A stretch of 64,000 nucleotides of DNA from Chromobotia macracanthus. Taxonomy: Eukaryota; Chordata; Actinopteri; Cypriniformes; Botiidae. Position numbers and translations under genes: made by a program. Of this stretch, positions 60,801 to 64,000 are shown one piece after another; position 1 is the first letter of the stretch, and each line of letters starts with the position of its first letter. Under the pieces are notes generated by a model. That model was not told the DNA's origin. It made no database searches and worked only from the letters and a program-made list of their open reading frames with translations. The DNA lies in assembly GCA_036877525.1 (NCBI GenBank), contig JAZGTH010000075.1, positions 2,174,001-2,238,000 of the forward strand, in the 5' to 3' direction.

Positions 60801-63800
60801 TTTTCACACTTGACTGGCGTGAGGGGTGGACAAAACAGCAGAAAATGAGATGTTACAGGGGTAAGCAGTTAAATAACCTCTACTGAGAAGACTGGCTTAG
60901 ACCAGCTCAAATTCTCTGTGGGTTTATGATGGTTTGGGGCTGGTGAAACTGTATAACCATTATGAGAAGCTGGTTGACCAAAAATCTGCTGGTGAATCTA
61001 GTTAAATACATGAAAATTGGTAGCGGCCTGGTAGTGTATTTCTGTTAGCTTTTGGATCATTTAAATTCTAGCACACTCCTAAACTTCAACAAAGTTTAAT
61101 CTCAGAGAATAAACATGTTTAAAATTTACAGTCTCTGTTTACCACCCAAACAGACCAACAATACTGATGACTGACACTGCACCCTCTAATGTTTATCCAA
61201 TGACAGGCTCGAATTGCTAGAATAAGCAATGTCTCTCTCCATATCATCGTCTCTTTTTGAGTAGCAATGGGAAATCGCAAATCACGCTCACGGCTGTGAA
61301 ATAAACAAAAGGCTATTGGCTTCAAAATGTCCCACCCTAAATACCTGTTTCAGTAGGAAATAAGGAAAGCAAACGGCACTTATGAAACCAGTTCAGCCTA
61401 ATAGGGTCCAGCATCAAAAACACAACATTATATTCATGAAACACTCTTAAATTCAAAGTCAGTTTCATTATCTCATACTGGTTTATGTTCAAGCCCTTTG
61501 TTTTGTCTTGGCAAACAGTGGATTGTAAGGCAGTGGGTGTCTTCTTGAGCAGGGCAGCTGCCACTCACAGCCTCATCAGCCCAGATTAGCTGAGCTGGAG
61601 ATCCAGCTGTCTGGATGGAGAACAGATGGCAGATGATGGGTGACCCCTGCAGGGGTTCTTCAGGGACAGCGTTTGAGCAGCTGATCTCCACGCTTCTGGG
61701 TGTGGAAGGGTCCGCTCTCAATTAATCATTTATTAAAAATTCAAGGTGTCCATTTTAAAGCAATAGTTCACCCAAACATGATCAGTCTAATATGTTTTAG
61801 GTCTTTGTCCTGACCTGAAGTCTTCACGTACCATATTTAAATATGTGCCTAAATACAAAAGAGACGTGAGAGCTGTGAATGACATTTTAAATGAATAACA
61901 AAATAGTGATGTGAATATAACTTACATATTGGTGTGTTCCTGTTAGAATATATAATGAATATATAATATATAATATAATATATTCTGGGATGATCTATCC
62001 CTTTAAGTATTAAAGTAATAATATAGTGTTAATTTAACGTAACATAAAACAACAGTTATTAAAACTAAACACAAACAAGTGAAACTTCTGTATTAAAAAT
62101 CTTTAATCGAAAAATATGTGGATAAGTTAGTCATACTGTACACATACTCATACAATAACTGTCTGTGGACATAAAGTCGTGACTGAAGACCAGTCCTGTG
62201 AGAGTTTCACAGCACACTTTGTGAAGAAGAACCCACAGTATCTCCAGAGATCTCCCACATATTCGCTGAACTAAATCACGAGAAAACTCCTACTGAACTG
62301 AGATGTTTCTCCCCCTACACTGGTCCAGATGGACACCAGCCTTGAGTCATAGTGAGACCTTCAGAAACACATCACGGTTGTAATATACAAACAATCTCCA
62401 GGAACAGTGTGGAAACGTTGTTTTGTATTCAGCTGTTGCTGCAGTACGTTCACGACTCAATAAATCTGTCCAGTTCAGATAGTGATGTATGACTAAACGC
62501 TCTTCCCTCTACAATCTCCTGTCAAATTTCTTCCTTGTTGTCAGCCGTCTTTCCGTCCCTGACGGTCATTAAAGCTTTTTGTTCATTACACTGAAAAGTG
62601 GGCCGCTTCCTTTTATAACTTAATCGCAGGAACATGAAGGAAAGCGTCAGCAAATCTTTTTCTAAGACAAAGAGGATTTTCACTTTCTAAATTCAATTAA
62701 TTCTCCTCAGATGAGTTCACTAAAGAGAGCTGTCGATGAGACACGTCGTCTGTTTTTGGAGCTCTTTTTGATGAACACACTGTCCCACTTAAGCTTTACT
62801 ATAACAACAAATGTTGCTGTGTGACGTGACCCATAAAAACAGAACCATGGCAAGATTCTGATATAGATTGTGTTAAATCTTAACTCTTGACGAATTTAAA
62901 TCATTTAAAACAATTTCAAAACTAGAAAACTACAATTAAGATGTTCTTAAACAATGGGAGTGGGGCTTGCCTATGAAAAGCCACCCAGAGGCCAGGACGT
63001 TACTATGGGTTGCTAAGGTGTTGCTAAGGTGTTCTGGGTGGTTTCTAGGTAGTTGCTTAATGGTGTTCAGGTCCCTACATATGGCTCAGATCCTTTTATA
63101 TCAAGCTTATATCAAAATATACTTGATATAACAAATACTATAAAATCAACAGCAAGATTCATACAACTCACATCATCAATATTATAATTCAAATTATTGT
63201 GGGGATTTATCAGTTACATAGTTTGGAGGATGAGTTTGATTGTCTCACAAATATCTTCATTCAATCTGTCATAAAAAGCTTCATAAACGTTGATTCTCTG
63301 CTCCCACTCGGCTGTAATTCAGCAGTAAATCATGGGATTCGTCACATGAACAGTGGGCAGGATAAGCTCCGCCGTTCTCTGCTTAAACACAGTAAGTCAT
63401 TTCTGCTATTTTCTATTGTGCCCACCTTCAGCAACAAGAAGCGACAAACAGCAGGTCACTATTACACTGAGAAGAAACAATTACCAGTTTATGAACATAA
63501 CAGTGAAACATGCTTGCGGACGACTGCTATTAAAACCACACGCGTCCACCTCCAACCGCCTGCCATTCAGAGCGTTTCAGATTTCAGAGCATGACGACTG
63601 AATTTAAGTCTACAGAATATTCAGAAAAATGCAGACCTTTATCATCCACCAGGCAAAAACTTAACTTCTATATTAGAGAATATATATAATAAATATCACA
63701 CCTCTCCTTAATTTACTACACAGTTTGAATATCGTTCATGCTTGCATCACAAACACTAATCATAAGGATAAACAATACTAGCTACACTTGGATATTCTTA

Positions 63801-64000
63801 AACATGCGTCTATGATCACGTTTATATGATGCCTGTTATTCTGCCATCCATTCACAACAGCCTCTGATGATGAAACCCAGAAACCAGCCCTACTGTGATC
63901 AAGTTGTGTTTATGTAATTCTTGTGTCATCTTATCCAATCTGTTGAATAATCTGCCCAGACAGTGGTGGGAAAGGATTTACAGAATAACCACTTTGTCAT
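60801..64000. other. Non-coding stretch to the window end
   Basis: No gene is supported. One MITE lies at 61,754-62,006. Open frames at 61,337-61,721 and 63,199-63,601 have no domain, no splice support and no homology I recognise. Confidence 0.55.
61754..62006. mobile_element. TTCACCC-type MITE, about 253 bp
   Basis: The left end TTTAAAGCAATAGTTCACCC and the right end (reverse complement CTTAAAGGGATAGATCATCC) form an imperfect terminal inverted repeat. This element type is abundant in cyprinids (family knowledge), supporting the guess about the host. Confidence 0.7.

Overview
This window is vertebrate nuclear DNA, most likely from a teleost and probably a cyprinid-like fish. It has low GC, large introns with GT/AG junctions, many CA, TA and GA microsatellites, tRNA-derived SINEs, short inverted-repeat DNA elements and a degraded DIRS-type retrotransposon. 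Nothing bacterial or viral is seen. Most long open frames are repeat translations or chance frames. The real genes are multi-exon and were assembled by hand from splice sites, phase and protein similarity.

Layout. Positions 1-7,133 are tandem repeats: a 44-bp satellite and a 27/30-bp satellite carrying a 1,379-bp higher-order duplication. Positions 8,160-15,270 (minus) hold a complete four-exon BTB/zinc-finger gene, best called zbtb32 (470 aa), with a plausible promoter near 19.4 kb. Positions 15.3-25.7 kb are non-coding with SINEs and MITEs. Positions 25,757-29,434 are a 12/13-bp minisatellite with a 697-bp internal duplication. Positions 30,355-34,654 (minus) hold a complete ten-exon gene for a 243-aa cysteine-rich type I membrane protein that I do not recognise. 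Head-to-head with it, on the plus strand, are two copies of a small V-type immunoglobulin-domain gene (36.7-37.3 kb, broken; 41.3-42.1 kb, Ig exon intact but a frame problem before the membrane helix). They are separated by the DIRS remnant and a 20-bp-type minisatellite. Positions 45,994-54,980 (minus) hold 16 exons of an amyloid-precursor-like gene, best called aplp1, missing only the signal-peptide exon. Positions 55-64 kb are non-coding, probably its first intron and/or upstream region.

The zbtb32 / aplp1 pairing matches the neighbourhood of human ZBTB32 and APLP1 on 19q13.12 (from memory), which supports both names. In mammals immune-receptor genes (HCST, TYROBP) also lie in that neighbourhood. 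Here the interval holds two different immune-receptor-like families of unknown identity, which is the most interesting content of the window.
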